Assembly: GCA_030490835.1 (NCBI GenBank)
Contig: CM059971.1
Location: 73,426,224 to 73,490,223 of the forward strand
DNA length: 64,000 nucleotides
Reading direction: 5' to 3'
Source: Annona cherimola
Taxonomy: Eukaryota; Streptophyta; Magnoliopsida; Magnoliales; Annonaceae
The stretch's first letter is position 1, and each line of letters starts with the position of its first letter. Shown here one piece after another: positions 51,675-62,179 of this stretch. A program made the translations under genes and the position numbers. The notes under the pieces were generated by a model that did not search any database, was not told the DNA's origin, and saw only the letters and a program-made list of their open reading frames with translations.

Positions 51675-52232
51675 AATCTGTCAGCAAGGGCATTGCAGTG
51701 CAGGATTGGCAGCAGCTATTTCTAATTCAAAAAGGCAGATTTTCTTTTGTATTATGGAAGCAGCAGTGTTGGTCTGCCATAACAGTGATTGCTCTTCATG
51801 CTTTCATATTTTCCATCAGTGATTGCAAGGTGAGGACCAATTTAGCCTGCACAGTCCCCATTGTAATGGACGGAGACTTGGATCTCATATTTGTATAATT
51901 CACCAATTTCACGGAAAAACTCATGAAGACCAACATCCGACTCTGTAAGGTAGTGCTGATGATGCATGGTCGCCCTCAGCTTTCCAACAGGTGCCTTCTG
52001 CCTCACCTCTTGTCAGATTCCTCTCTTTGGGATCATCGGGCCGATGGCACTCTGTATCTGTTCATTGATTTTCACACAATTGATGTATCTATTTCAGGTC
52101 TGATTTTATTGGAGATTTTGAGAAACTCATTTGGACCAAGTGATACTTGGATTTGAGTTTTTCTGTATTTGCAACATGCTTTTTAAAAAAAAAAAAAAAA
52201 ATTTTAAACCACACCAGTAAATGCATTTTTAT
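51675..52232. other. MCM3 3' region
   Basis: Presumed 3' untranslated sequence for the first few hundred bases, ending in an A-run at 52184-52200. No further gene seen. Confidence 0.5.
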
Positions 52233-52470
52233 TGTGTTTGGGAAGAGAAAATTGAGAGAAAAATCCTTGGTGGAAAATTTTTGGAAATAGACGGTAATAA
52301 TGTTCTAATGATAGGGGTAATGATTAAGAATAAATAGAATAAAGTTGAAATAGATAGCGTAGTTGAATGGGGTAAGAAATGATTGCAAAGTAGGTTAGTT
52401 ATATGGAAAAATGTGTAAGAGTAGAGTGAATTTTTTTTTTCCTTTTCTTTTTACCTCTTCCAAACACTGA
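52233..52470. mobile_element. Tourist-like MITE, family B copy
   Basis: Ends GTGTTTGGGAAGAG and (complement) CAGTGTTTGGAAGAGG. The interior phrases GGTAATGATTAAGAATAAA and AAAGTTGAAATAGATAG match family B. The flanking TTA duplication is not clear. Confidence 0.55.
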
Positions 52471-53078
52471 AAGTGACCCAGGTGCCACCCTGCAACTCCA
52501 ATATGCATCTTATTTTCGAAATTTTTCTGAAAATAAAATGAGTGCGGAGCATTTCTTTTTGGCATTAGATTATCCAGTAGGGTCTAAAGTAAGGGTCCCC
52601 CACACTTATTTCAAAGATCTTATCCATTCATTACCCTTCATTTTTAACTTAAGAACTTCCCCAAAAAGAATGGCTACTATGGGAAGCTGGAATTCTTTTT
52701 AGGAACGTTGGATGCATATGGAACCTTGTGGAGATTGATTGATTGAAAATGGCATAGCCCGGGGCTAAGATTATTGGGCAAAGTCTAACATTATATGGTT
52801 CCTTCCAGATATGGTAGCTCGCCTGTCGGGCCCATCAGTCATGTTTCTTAGCACCTAATGTTCAACAATGATCATAAATCAATGACCGTTATCACTGAAA
52901 GCCAATACTACAAAACAATGCTAAGCCATGGTTCACAGAAATCAGGCTTTGAAATGGTGGCAGAGCCCATACAACGGCATTTAGTTGCATAACAAACCAG
53001 TTTCACAGAAAAAAAAAAACATTATGAGAATTCCCGTCAAATCAAATCTATGCTTTTAAGGTTGCAAAATGACTACAA
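52471..53078. other. No gene seen
   Basis: Intergenic; the part next to 53078 is probably the 3' untranslated region of the minus-strand peptide gene. Confidence 0.4.
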
Positions 53079-53282
53079 TCAAACAAACAATGCAACCAGA
53101 GAAATGAACGCTGCTGCCATTGATGCAGGGTCACCCACAACGTAACCCCCACTGTGCATGACTGGAGACGGTGCAATTGCTCCAGCATTGTCCACCACGG
53201 CTGCGGACCCCAAGGCTGTGAAGCCAGCAAGAACAAGGCTATAGATGGCGAATGCCATAGCCCATTTGCCACCTTTCTCCAT
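53079..53282 (-). CDS. Small secreted arabinogalactan-peptide-like protein
   Basis: 67 residues in one exon. A hydrophobic signal peptide (about residues 9-28, WAMAFAIYSLVLAGFTALGS) is followed by a short mature stretch with AP and SP dipeptides (IAPSPVMHSGG) of the kind hydroxylated and glycosylated in arabinogalactan proteins. A C-terminal hydrophobic segment (MAAAFISLVALFV) could serve as a GPI-anchor signal. AG-peptides of 60-70 residues with this three-part layout are a known plant cell-surface family, though this one has only two AP/SP dipeptides, so the label is tentative. On the minus strand a TATA-like TATTTATATTTG lies about 225 bases upstream of the start. A second open frame on the same strand is its shadow. 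Confidence 0.7.
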   Translation of the reverse strand: MEKGGKWAMAFAIYSLVLAGFTALGSAAVVDNAGAIAPSPVMHSGGYVVGDPASMAAAFISLVALFV

Positions 53283-54079
53283 TGCTTACTATAGGCTAAT
53301 CCACAGAAAGCAGTATTTGAATCTTGGTTAATGTGGTATGTAGCCCCAGCTAGTGTTGGATGTGCTGAAAGAGACTGGATTGAAGCTATTTAAGGGTAGG
53401 ATTTTGGAGTGAAGGAGAATCTTCCAGCTCCTTTATGTTGGGACAACTGCAAACAGCATCATTTGAAAGTAGTGGGGCTGTCCATTAATTAATTTACAAA
53501 TATAAATACTCTCCCTTGGCCTATTCATTCGTTCTAGGCAGGCTGTCCTGTGAACTGTGATATATATAACAGCATGAAAATATGGGTATAACAGAATCTC
53601 AGTCATCAACTAAATCTTGGATGCCCGCAACAACGGGTTGTCTTTTTGTTGTCCCGGTGGTCGCTGTGCTCGAAAGTAAACAGTTGTGATTCTTCTCTGC
53701 AGAGGGCCGGAAGGCCAAGGCTTCGTTTGGCCTTGCTATTTACAACCGCTGTTTTCTAAAACTCATTTAGATGAATAGCACTTCTGCACATAATCTGATA
53801 CAGAAAATAGCTTTTAAAAGCAATATCACTTCGGCCAATTTGATACTGCTTCCTTATAAGTGCTCTACTGCTCAGGCCCTGCAGTACAGCTCACCACCGC
53901 TTGCACAAATGAAGCCCAACTTTATTTTATTTTTTGTGGCATTTCACCGCGAAGTAAACTGGCCTACCAAAGTAAATTGATACATCTGTATATGTAAGTC
54001 TTGACTTTAAGTATGAGAAAGTGCGAGAAATTGGAAGCTGATTTCATGAACTTGGATTTGGTGCATCCGAGTGTAAATA
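53283..54079. other. Promoter side of the peptide gene; no other gene
   Basis: Contains the TATA-like sequence near 53500-53512 (minus strand). No other feature recognised. Confidence 0.45.
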
Positions 54080-54600
54080 CTTATTTTTTTAAATTAATTT
54101 TTTTTTATAGATTATTAATCTGTTTGGGAATAGATAAAACTTTTAATAAAAAGTTTCGAAGAGTAGAAGTTGTCAAATAATGTAATATAATATGGGTAAT
54201 GATGAGGAGTAGAAAAGATAAAGTTAAAATAAATAGGTTAGTTTTATGGATAGTTGTGTAGAAATGATTGAAAAGTAGGGTAGTTGTATAGGAAAGTGTA
54301 AAAAAATAATTAAAAAATATAGTAGTTGTGAAGAGTAAAATGTTTTAGATTGAAAAGTGTTAATTTGACATTTTATACTCGTTGCCAAACACGCCCTAAG
54401 TGTATTTAATATGTGTATCAATTTTTACTATTTCTGAGATTTTTAGATTTTTTTTTGGATTTTTTAAAACTAATTTTAAAAAATTCAAAAAAAATTTAAA
54501 AATCTCCAACAATGGTAAAAATTGATACATTTGTTAAATACGCTTAGATCAACAATCATGTAGAAATAATTCAAACAAATAAGTTAAATACGCTCGGGTG
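54080..54600. mobile_element. Family A MITE interrupted by a family B MITE
   Basis: The outer parts form one family A palindrome: left GCATCCGAGTGTAAATACTT, TAGATTATTAATCT, continued on the right by AAGTGTATTTAATATGTGTA, then the second half ending ACGCTCGGGTGCGTC. In other copies TTAATCTAAGTGTATTTAAC is continuous (21745). The interruption at about 54119-54398 is a family B element (TGTTTGGGAATAGATAAAAC ... GCCAAACACGCCCT). Confidence 0.75.
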
Positions 54601-57231
54601 CGTCAAAGCTAAATGCCTACGGGAGTTTGAAATCGGTTCCCTGAGAAATCACCTGTCGTACAGAAACCAATAAAAAAGAAAGCCTTTTTTTTTTTTCTAT
54701 TGAAAAGATTCTCTCTCGTGGTGACACTAACAATGACATAGTGAAAAAGAATGCCCACCATGACCAGACTATTCAAGTTGAATCAGGGATTAAGATGCAT
54801 TCAATGAGGGCCACTAATACTTGAGTCAGGATTATTCATTCATCAACATTACCGTTTGGAGAATCCAACCTTTAATATTGATAAATTTTCTGCAAATTCC
54901 TTTTGACTTCTCCGTGTTTGATTGTTGTGCTGTGACATAGCTTTGAGTGATTTACTTCCATTTCCAAGCTGGTTGTGTCTATGACTTCTGTCCAATAATT
55001 ACGTAGTGCGCGCAGTTGAGATTAGGTAAGGCTCGCTTGGGAATTATAAAATGCATCATTACATATGCAGTTCTTTAATCAAAACTTAAGGGAACAAATT
55101 AGGCTTAGAGTATACGCTAAGCATCTTGATTAATTAGTTTACGCCATCAGTCACTCTACCAACACATAACCATGATGTGAATGAATCGGCAGTGGACCTA
55201 CATTGGGTGAACAACCAAGACTTCATTTTGGCAAAAAAAAAAAAAAAAAGACTTCATTTTGCCAGTCCAAGTCAGAATCATTACTCAGCTAAGATAATTA
55301 ACCTGGCAGGCTGGCAAGCACATGGTTTTTGGTTGTGTCCAGTTGTTGATTCCAGCTGATCTCAGTGACATGGAACTCATGGGAAGAAGTTCTATCCTCA
55401 ACCAACATGGGTTTCACCTTATCCTATGGTGTTCGGGAGCACACAAGGGATTGAATGAGGAGGGAATGAGATGGGTGAATTGGATGAGAAGAGGTGGTTG
55501 TTTATTGGGAATTGAGAAACTACAGTGTAGATAAGAAAAGTCGTAATGAAAATGAAAAATTAAAGTTGAAATATATTAAAAAATAAAAAATTGTATTAAG
55601 AATAAGAAAGTATTTTTGAAAAATAAAAAATCTCATCACAGCTTGTCACTGGAGAAGATAAATCTTATAATTGTGCCAAGACGTATTGTCTTTTTTGGTG
55701 ATGTATGATATAGAAGCGAATAATGGAAATGGATGTTAGTACGTTTACTTGATAACACTATTATTAATTTTAATTTTAACTTGTTAGGAAATGTGATTCG
55801 GGTTGATATGGATCTTAGAAGAAGCACATAAAATAAAATATGATTAAAGAAACACCAACAACATCAAACACAAAGAGACATCAAAGTCTACGTGGAAAAC
55901 CCTTCCACCCTTTAAACTAAGAAGGAAAAAACTACAGGAGAGATATGAAAATCTACCAGAATAAACAAGTTAAAGAGATATACATAAGAATACATTACAC
56001 ATATTCTCTAGATGACAAGAAAACTTTGATAATCTCCTCTCTTACGTTCTAATAGGACATCTCTCAAGGCTTCATAGAATCCTAACTGATCTGCTATAAC
56101 TCCTACATGCTCTTACACAAAACTAATACACAATCCCAAAATCATAGATGTTAAAATACGCAAAACTAATACACAACCCCAAACTCACACAGCTAAAATA
56201 TATAAAATATAAGACACACCTAACATAACCTCTACGTCAACTTATCTAAGAATCAAACCCGATTAGGTATTTGTCCGGCTTTTATTTGGTGAAATTGATT
56301 CGAAAAGAGAGAGCATTATCTGAAACTCTCCTCTAACCCCTCCTTTCTCCTTTGGTCTTAGGTCATGTCAGCTGGATTGATTTTTAAACTTCAAGAATCA
56401 TAATTTGTGTTGTTGATGAATAAGAGGCGGTAACCGAGGAGGGAGATGGATTTGAAGTGCTATTTGTGGTGGCTCGATCGGATTAAATGAAGATACATTG
56501 GTTGGGTTGTATGTATGATATGCGAATGCTATTTGGTTGACCACTTACTGCTTCATGCGCTTCCTGTGCAACAAAAATAATAATGAAAAGTATCCGTTTC
56601 GATGTTTCTTCATGTGCGTATGCATGCATATAAAAAATGAGATTGATTGAAATTTCGTGATACCCTACCCGAATATCCAATCGCAATTAATACATTTTAG
56701 TATGTTAATTAAATGAATATTAATAAATATATTGGAAGGCTTGGATAAATATAAAAACAGCATGGTCTGTGAACAACTGAAAATCAAAAGGTGTGGAGCT
56801 TAGAACCGGTTCTACTGAAATAAAGCGCATACTTGTATGCCTTAAAAAAAGACATCTCATGGCTGCTATTTCCGGAGAAAACACAATTGTCAGGCCCATT
56901 AGACCACAAAGGCCAGTTATGAGGCCTATAAACTTATCAAGCCCATATAATTGAGAAAGGAAGGCCTATAAAGGGAAGCTCATCTTCAGGTTACACAGAC
57001 AGCTCGCTCGCTCGCTCGCTCCTGGGCTAGTAAGCCACATATTCTGGCAAAACCAGATCCTAGAAGGTCCAATACTGATAGAGCCAATAGCCCAAAAGTG
57101 AGTCCAACGGGCTCAAGACTCAAAGGAAACGCAGATACTTGAACCCACACCCCCCACAATCTTTTTGGAGAAAGGGGAGACCAGCTCATTACCTGAGAGA
57201 AGCCAGTATTCCAATTCCATCGTCAGGAGAA
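54601..57231. other. Gene-free stretch
   Basis: Contains an A-run at 55233-55248, a possible LTR-retrotransposon scrap at about 55840-56260 (ACGTGGAAAACCCTTCC phrase) and a (GCTC)n microsatellite at 57001-57020. No gene supported. Confidence 0.4.
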
Positions 57232-57460
57232 TGGGTCCGTTTGGGCATTTAAGAAAAAAATGTAAAAATGGACAGCATATTTTCCATTAAATTTCAATAA
57301 TTTTATATATCTTTTTTTAAATTTTATCCTTATATTTCAATTATTTTTTATAATTTTTTTTTTTTTATTCTCGTTTTATCATTATCATATCACGTTACCA
57401 ACACAATGCTCAAAAAATTTTCCATTTCCACACTCCCCCTAACTACTTAAGGGACCCAAA
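57232..57460. mobile_element. Probable family B MITE (inverted orientation)
   Basis: GGTCCGTTTGGGCATTTAAG at the left is opposed by CTTAAGGGACCCAAATGACC at the right. The interior is the complement of family B phrases (ATCATTATCATATCACGTTA). Ends are approximate. Confidence 0.5.
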
Positions 57461-57785
57461 TGACCGAATTTACGAGCTATTTTTGTCAGCTCGCCTAGCG
57501 AATTTCCGGAGCTGACGCCTGACGGCTTCTCTCTTTCTTCAACAGCAGCCAAAAATTTAGGTCTCGAAATCTACTAAAAGATGGTTGTCTTATTTTCACT
57601 ACGATTTTACATTTTTCTTATAGATAGAAATCTAATTTTGCATTCCTTTTTAAAATTTTTTAATACTGCTTTTCTTATTTGATAACAATCTCGATCCGTC
57701 TGATTCCATCACTTCCTGCACTCATGAACACGCTGCCCTCTAAAGTGGCCTTCTAGACGGCCCGCTTGGGCTTCCGTTTTCTACT

Positions 57786-57794
57786 TTCTTTCTA
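57786..57794. repeat. 9-bp target-site duplication, left copy
   Basis: TTCTTTCTA, identical to 58181-58189, immediately outside the palindromic MITE. Confidence 0.85.
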
Positions 57795-58180
57795 GGAGCC
57801 CAATTCAGTGCACCCGGGTGCATTCAGCCTCAACGCACCCGGTTGCACTGCACCTATTTTCTTTTATTTTTTTTTGAAATTTTTTGTATAAAATGGTTAA
57901 CCTAGGTTTATTTAACATATGTATCAATTTTTACTATTTTTGGAGACTTTTAGATATTTTTTTTAGATTTTTAAAAATCAGTGGCATTTTCGGTAATTTA
58001 AAATTACGAAAAATGCCACTGATTTTAAAAAATCTAAAAAAAATATCAAAAAATCTCCAAAAATAGTAAAAATTGATACATATGTTAAATAAACCTATCT
58101 TAACAGCTTCATGAAAAAAATTTTAAAAAAAAAATAAAAAAAATAGGTGCAGTGCACCCGGGTGCACTGAATTGCACTCC
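57795..58180. mobile_element. Palindromic MITE, family A copy 10, with 9-bp target duplication
   Basis: Termini GGAGCCCAATTCAGTGCACC and (complement) GGAGTGCAATTCAGTGCACC. Each half then runs CTAGGTTTATTTAACATATG, TATCAATTTTTACTATTTTT. The centre is a near-perfect palindrome around CGGTAATTTAAAATTACG. Nine-bp duplications are characteristic of Mutator-superfamily insertions, so this copy places family A among MULE-derived MITEs. Confidence 0.9.
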
Positions 58181-58189
58181 TTCTTTCTA
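58181..58189. repeat. 9-bp target-site duplication, right copy
   Basis: TTCTTTCTA, identical to 57786-57794. Confidence 0.85.
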
Positions 58190-58215
58190 AGGATAATTCC
58201 CTCCGCGTACATTAA

Positions 58216-58460
58216 GGGTGTATTTGGTATTTGATAAAAAATTTTAAAAAATTTGAATATAAAATTTTCTAAAATAAGAAAAGTGTTGTGATATAATGGT
58301 TGTATAGGAAAAAAACGAAAAAAAAGTGAGGGAAAAAACTCTAAAAAACGTCATTATGGTGTAACATAAAATACATAATAAATGAATAAAAGTAGAGAGA
58401 ATAAACATAAAATAAATAGAAAAAGAAAGATGTGAAAAATGAATGCAAACAGACTCTAGT
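58216..58460. mobile_element. Tourist-like MITE, family B copy
   Basis: Starts after TAA with GGGTGTATTTGGTATTTGAT. The interior is similar to other copies. The right end is diverged. Confidence 0.5.
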
Positions 58461-59385
58461 CTACGGTTGCTGTAAGTCCATAAATAGTGTTTTTTTTTTT
58501 TTTTTTTGTTGATAAAAGTCCATAAATAGTGTTGGATTTAAGAGATTTGATAAGAATTGCTGAGGGCAGTATATTTCTGATCTGATGTAACAGCTAGCGA
58601 AGCTGTCATCATCTTCCCAACATTAGCTGTTTCCCAATAGAATCCAGGCTCCTACATTTCATACCTAACCTCTCTTTTTCTCGCAATCTCTGACCACACA
58701 TACCTTTAAAGCTGGTCAGTCTTTTCGAGCTTCTACGTTAGCCTCCGTTCATGATGTTCTCGATTTCTAGTTAACCACCTCTTCTCTATTTTTCCTATTA
58801 TATGTTGAGAGATAAATGTACAAAAGCCCCCCACAATTTAAATTATTCCATTCGACTCTTTAATCCTCTAAGACTTGGTTCGGGTGGTGTGTGCTGTCCA
58901 TTAAGCTACTTGAGTACAATATTAGTACGAAAGCAATTTTAAATTATTTATTTTATGAGCTATTTTCTTTATTTCTTATTACAGCACTTGTGCATCCAAA
59001 TAGAAAATAGAATTTTATTTTGAAAACTAGGGGTAAAAATAGTGTTTTACGGTTTAGGCCGTGGGGCCAAGTGAAGCCCAAACATGGGCAACAGCATCCC
59101 CAGCTTTCGAGAGAACAGATGTGAATTTCCCAATCTAATTCGTATGCCACATTTCTTTATAAATCAATTTCATAAATCCTTTTAAAATTTCTACAGTTTC
59201 GGAGAAGAGACTTAAGCTTTTAACAGGAGACAACAGTTCCCACCAACAGACATAAGCTCCTCTGTGCACGAGAACTCTTATCACACCATTCGAAATCTCA
59301 TGAGGGCTTTTGATAAAACAATGAAAATTATAAAATTGTCATGAAAATATGCGTAACTCTCCCACTTCCGAGTTTGGATATACAC
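58461..59385. other. No gene seen
   Basis: AT-rich intergenic sequence with a T-run at 58491-58507. The phrase GTCCATAAATAGTGTT is duplicated around it (58474-58489 and 58517-58532). Confidence 0.45.
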
Positions 59386-59637
59386 ATGTATTTGGGAATG
59401 GGCAAAATTTTTGATGAAAAATTTTGAAAAATAAAAATTATCAAATGACGTGGTATGATAGGGGTAATGATGAGGAGTAAAAATGATAAAGTTAAAATAG
59501 ATAGGTTAGCTGTGTAGAAATGATTAAAAAGTAAGGTAGTTGTATAGGAAAATGTGAAAAAATAATTAAAAAATATGATAGTTGTGGAGAGTAAAAAGTT
59601 TTAGATTGACATTCTTTAACCATTCACAAACATACCC
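59386..59637. mobile_element. Tourist-like MITE, family B copy
   Basis: Ends ATGTATTTGGGAATGGGC and (complement) GGGTATGTTTGTGAATGG, followed by TAA. The interior phrases GGGGTAATGATGAGGAGTAA and AAATAATTAAAAAATATGAT match other copies closely. Confidence 0.6.
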
Positions 59638-59852
59638 TAATTAGGAAAATGATTGGAAAGTCAAACAAAAAGTGTAGTTATGATATATATTTGAAAAGCA
59701 AGATAAACAGTTGAAAATTATTTAAAAAATTGAAAAAAAGAAAAATATGAACTGATTGGAAAGATATAAAAGAATATTAAAAAATGTGAGATCAAATCAA
59801 AGTCCACGTGCCGCTCAAGGGATTTAAACATAGAAAAAATGAGAGAGAATTA

Positions 59853-60091
59853 GGGTATATTTGGTGATTAAAAAATGAAAAAATTATAAGAAATTTTTAA
59901 AAATGTGTAAGAGTGATGTGATGAGATAAGAATAATGATTAAAAATAAAAAATAATTGCGTGAAAAATACATAGACATGATGGGAAAGCAAAATACTCGC
60001 ATAGAAAATAGGTAAAAATGATTAAAAAACATAATAATTGTATCGAAAAATTATGAAAAATTCTTGTAAATTTTTTTTTAACCAAACACTC
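59853..60091. mobile_element. Tourist-like MITE, family B (TTA-flanked)
   Basis: Flanked by TTA at 59850-59852 and 60092-60094. Ends GGGTATATTTGGTGATTAAA and (complement) GAGTGTTTGGTTAAAA. Confidence 0.7.
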
Positions 60092-60400
60092 TTAATCGAT
60101 CTCATAGAACTCCCAAACAATTTAATCCATATTTCCAGGTATAAAGTTCATAGGTAACTGCGCGTCAACCGACCCCCACTGTGCCGAGTAAAAAACAAAT
60201 AGACACGGCACCCAACTGTCATGCAGGCATCCACCGCCCCCAGAAAAGCACACTTTCAAGCCAGGTACTCCGTGTCGAATCCAATCTGTAAAATCGGAAC
60301 CTTATATCGCGCGGGCCCCATTTAGTTTCTGCGAGATTCAGGGTCCATCTCGACCACTGCAAAAAAATTCAAGGGGTAACAGGAGGAGGTTTTTGAGATT
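60092..60400. other. Promoter region of the C2 gene
   Basis: GC-richer than the MITE-filled sequence to its left. No certain TATA box; CTTATATCGCG at about 60301-60311 is a weak candidate. Transcription must start before the upstream ORF for that ORF to matter. Confidence 0.4.
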
Positions 60401-60523
60401 ATGAGGAAGCCAAGGGCTTATTTGATTGACCCAAAGAGGAGGATTCCCTCCGACATCTACAAGTACGGCAGCTTATTAAACTACTGCCGACTATTCTGTG
60501 TTCTTCTCAGCTCTAAGTTGTAA
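60401..60523 (+). other. Upstream ORF in the C2-gene leader
   Basis: ATG at 60401 opens 40 codons beginning MRKPRAYLIDPKRRIPSDIY, ending at TAA 60521-60523, 35 bases before the main start codon. The beginning is charged and ordered-looking for a random ORF. It could be a regulatory uORF, or the first exon of a longer N terminus if the leader is spliced. Confidence 0.5.
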
Positions 60524-60558
60524 TTCTCGATTGGGGCGTTATATTTACAGTCTCCGAG

Positions 60559-61200
60559 ATGAGCCCCGCAACAGCAGGTGAGAAGAAGAAGAAGAAGCTG
60601 AAGATGGAAGAGCGGTTCCGAGAGATTGAGGTGCTGATAATCTCAGCCCAGGACCTGAAGAACGTAAAGCACCTCACCAAGATGCGCACGTACGCCGCCG
60701 TCTACGTCGACTCCGACCACGTGTCCAAGACGCGCGTGGACGAGGAGGGCGGCGTCAATCCGACGTGGAATGAGAAGGTGACGGTGCGTTTCAGGGAGAG
60801 GGAGGCGGAGGAGGAGGAGGAAGAGGACGTGATGAGAGCTTTGAACGTGGATATATACGCGGAGGGGCATGTGAGGGAGAAGGCGGTGGGGACGGCGCGG
60901 GTGCTGCTGTGTGACGTGCTCAAGGGCGGGGATGCAGCGGAGCCGGCGGACAACCCGATTCAGTGCATGACGCTGCAGGTGAGGAGGCCCAAGACCGGGA
61001 GGCCGCAGGGGCTGCTCAACCTCTGGGTCCCGCCCACCGGCAAGTTTTTGATCCGTAGGGAGTCCTTGTCGTTTAGCGTGAGGGAGAAAGGAGATGGCGA
61101 CGCCGCAGCAGATGGGAAGAGCAACGACAAAGAGGCTGCTGTTGCGCCTGCGTCTGCAGGATCGCGTGTTGGCATGCGCGGTAAGACGCCAGCTGGCTAG
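60559..61200 (+). CDS. C2-domain protein (SRC2/BAP-like)
   Basis: Single exon, 213 residues. C2 domains bind membranes, often with Ca2+; small plant C2 proteins of this kind act in cold, defence and membrane-trafficking responses. The N terminus is Lys-rich (GEKKKKKLKM). The C2 domain spans about residues 19-165: FREIEVLIISAQDLKNVKHL, TYAAVYVDSDHVSKTRVD, GGVNPTWNEKVTVRF (the NPTWNE strand is the hallmark), LNVDIYAEG, VGTARVLLCDVL. An acidic Glu run (about residues 81-90) sits in a loop. GRPQGLLNLWVPPTGKF and an Ala/Gly/Asp-rich tail follow. Local GC is much higher than the surroundings. Start: the first in-frame ATG. No signal or transmembrane segment is seen. The exact subfamily is uncertain. 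Confidence 0.9.
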   Translation: MSPATAGEKKKKKLKMEERFREIEVLIISAQDLKNVKHLTKMRTYAAVYVDSDHVSKTRVDEEGGVNPTWNEKVTVRFREREAEEEEEEDVMRALNVDIYAEGHVREKAVGTARVLLCDVLKGGDAAEPADNPIQCMTLQVRRPKTGRPQGLLNLWVPPTGKFLIRRESLSFSVREKGDGDAAADGKSNDKEAAVAPASAGSRVGMRGKTPAG

Positions 61201-61446
61201 GTTTGTTTGTGTTTGTAATGGTGCGTGGTATGGACTATGGACGGACTTTGGCGTGATTTGTAACTTCTGAATACTGCTGTTCTGCTGCCAACCCCTCTCA
61301 GCCTCTCTCTCTCTCTCTCTCTCTCTCAGTGTTAAAAACCACTTTCTTGATCTCTTGAGCGTAAAAAGCACATCTTCCTCTCTCTCTCTCTCTCTCTCAA
61401 AGCAACCATTCTGAAGACTTATTATTTCTGAGGGTAGATCTTAAGT
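61201..61446 (+). other. 3' region of the C2 gene with CT tracts
   Basis: Probable 3' untranslated sequence with two CT microsatellites at about 61303-61327 and 61378-61398. Confidence 0.5.
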
Positions 61447-61757
61447 ACCCAAAAATGTATTTTATTTTTATTATTTATTATTTTTTTCATGGGTAAGTAA
61501 ATCTAGGTATATTAAATTTATAAACCAAGTTTTATAATTTTTGGATGTTTTTAAATATTTTTTTTGGATTTTTAAACACATTGGCATTTCCGTACTTTTT
61601 TTAGACTCAAAAATTATGGAAATGCCACTATGTTTAAAAATAAAAAAATACTGAAAAATATCCAAAAATGGTAAATTTTGGTTTATAGATTTAATACACC
61701 TAGATTTACTTGTCTATTAAAAAAATAAAATAAAAAATAAAAAATATATTTTTGGAC
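61447..61757. mobile_element. Palindromic MITE, family A copy 11
   Basis: Ends ACCCAAAAATGTATTTTATT and (complement) GGTCCAAAAATATATTTTTT. Halves GGGTAAGTAAATCTAGGTAT and ATACACCTAGATTTACTTGT. The centre is around TTTTTTTAGACTCAAAAATTA. Confidence 0.75.
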
Positions 61758-62179
61758 CGGATGCACGGAGGAGGCCGTGTGTCTGGCCTGAAAAGATCAG
61801 GCGGCCTTAAGTATACCCACAAGTTTTGCACTCACTAATTTACAATATTCTCCTTTATAAAATGGCAAATATATCTAAACTTTTAAATATAATTTTATAA
61901 CTAAAAAGTCGCAATCAAATGATATATGATTCTACTATAAAAGAAATGATATATGATTCTATAATTGTAAAAATATAATTTTGTACTTACAGAAGTACTA
62001 AAAATTCAAATTACTGTGAACTTTTAGCTTAGAATTATAATTAAAACCTAAGCATAGTTGTCATTTCAAAGAGGGACATAAGCATGAATAAAATTAGCGT
62101 ATATTTAAAATTAGTAAAATATGATGGGTATATTTGACTCATAAGTATAATTATGATTTTCACTATGTTTAAAGAAGCT
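61758..62179. other. No gene seen
   Basis: AT-rich intergenic sequence between the MITE and the Pack-MULE-like element. Confidence 0.4.
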
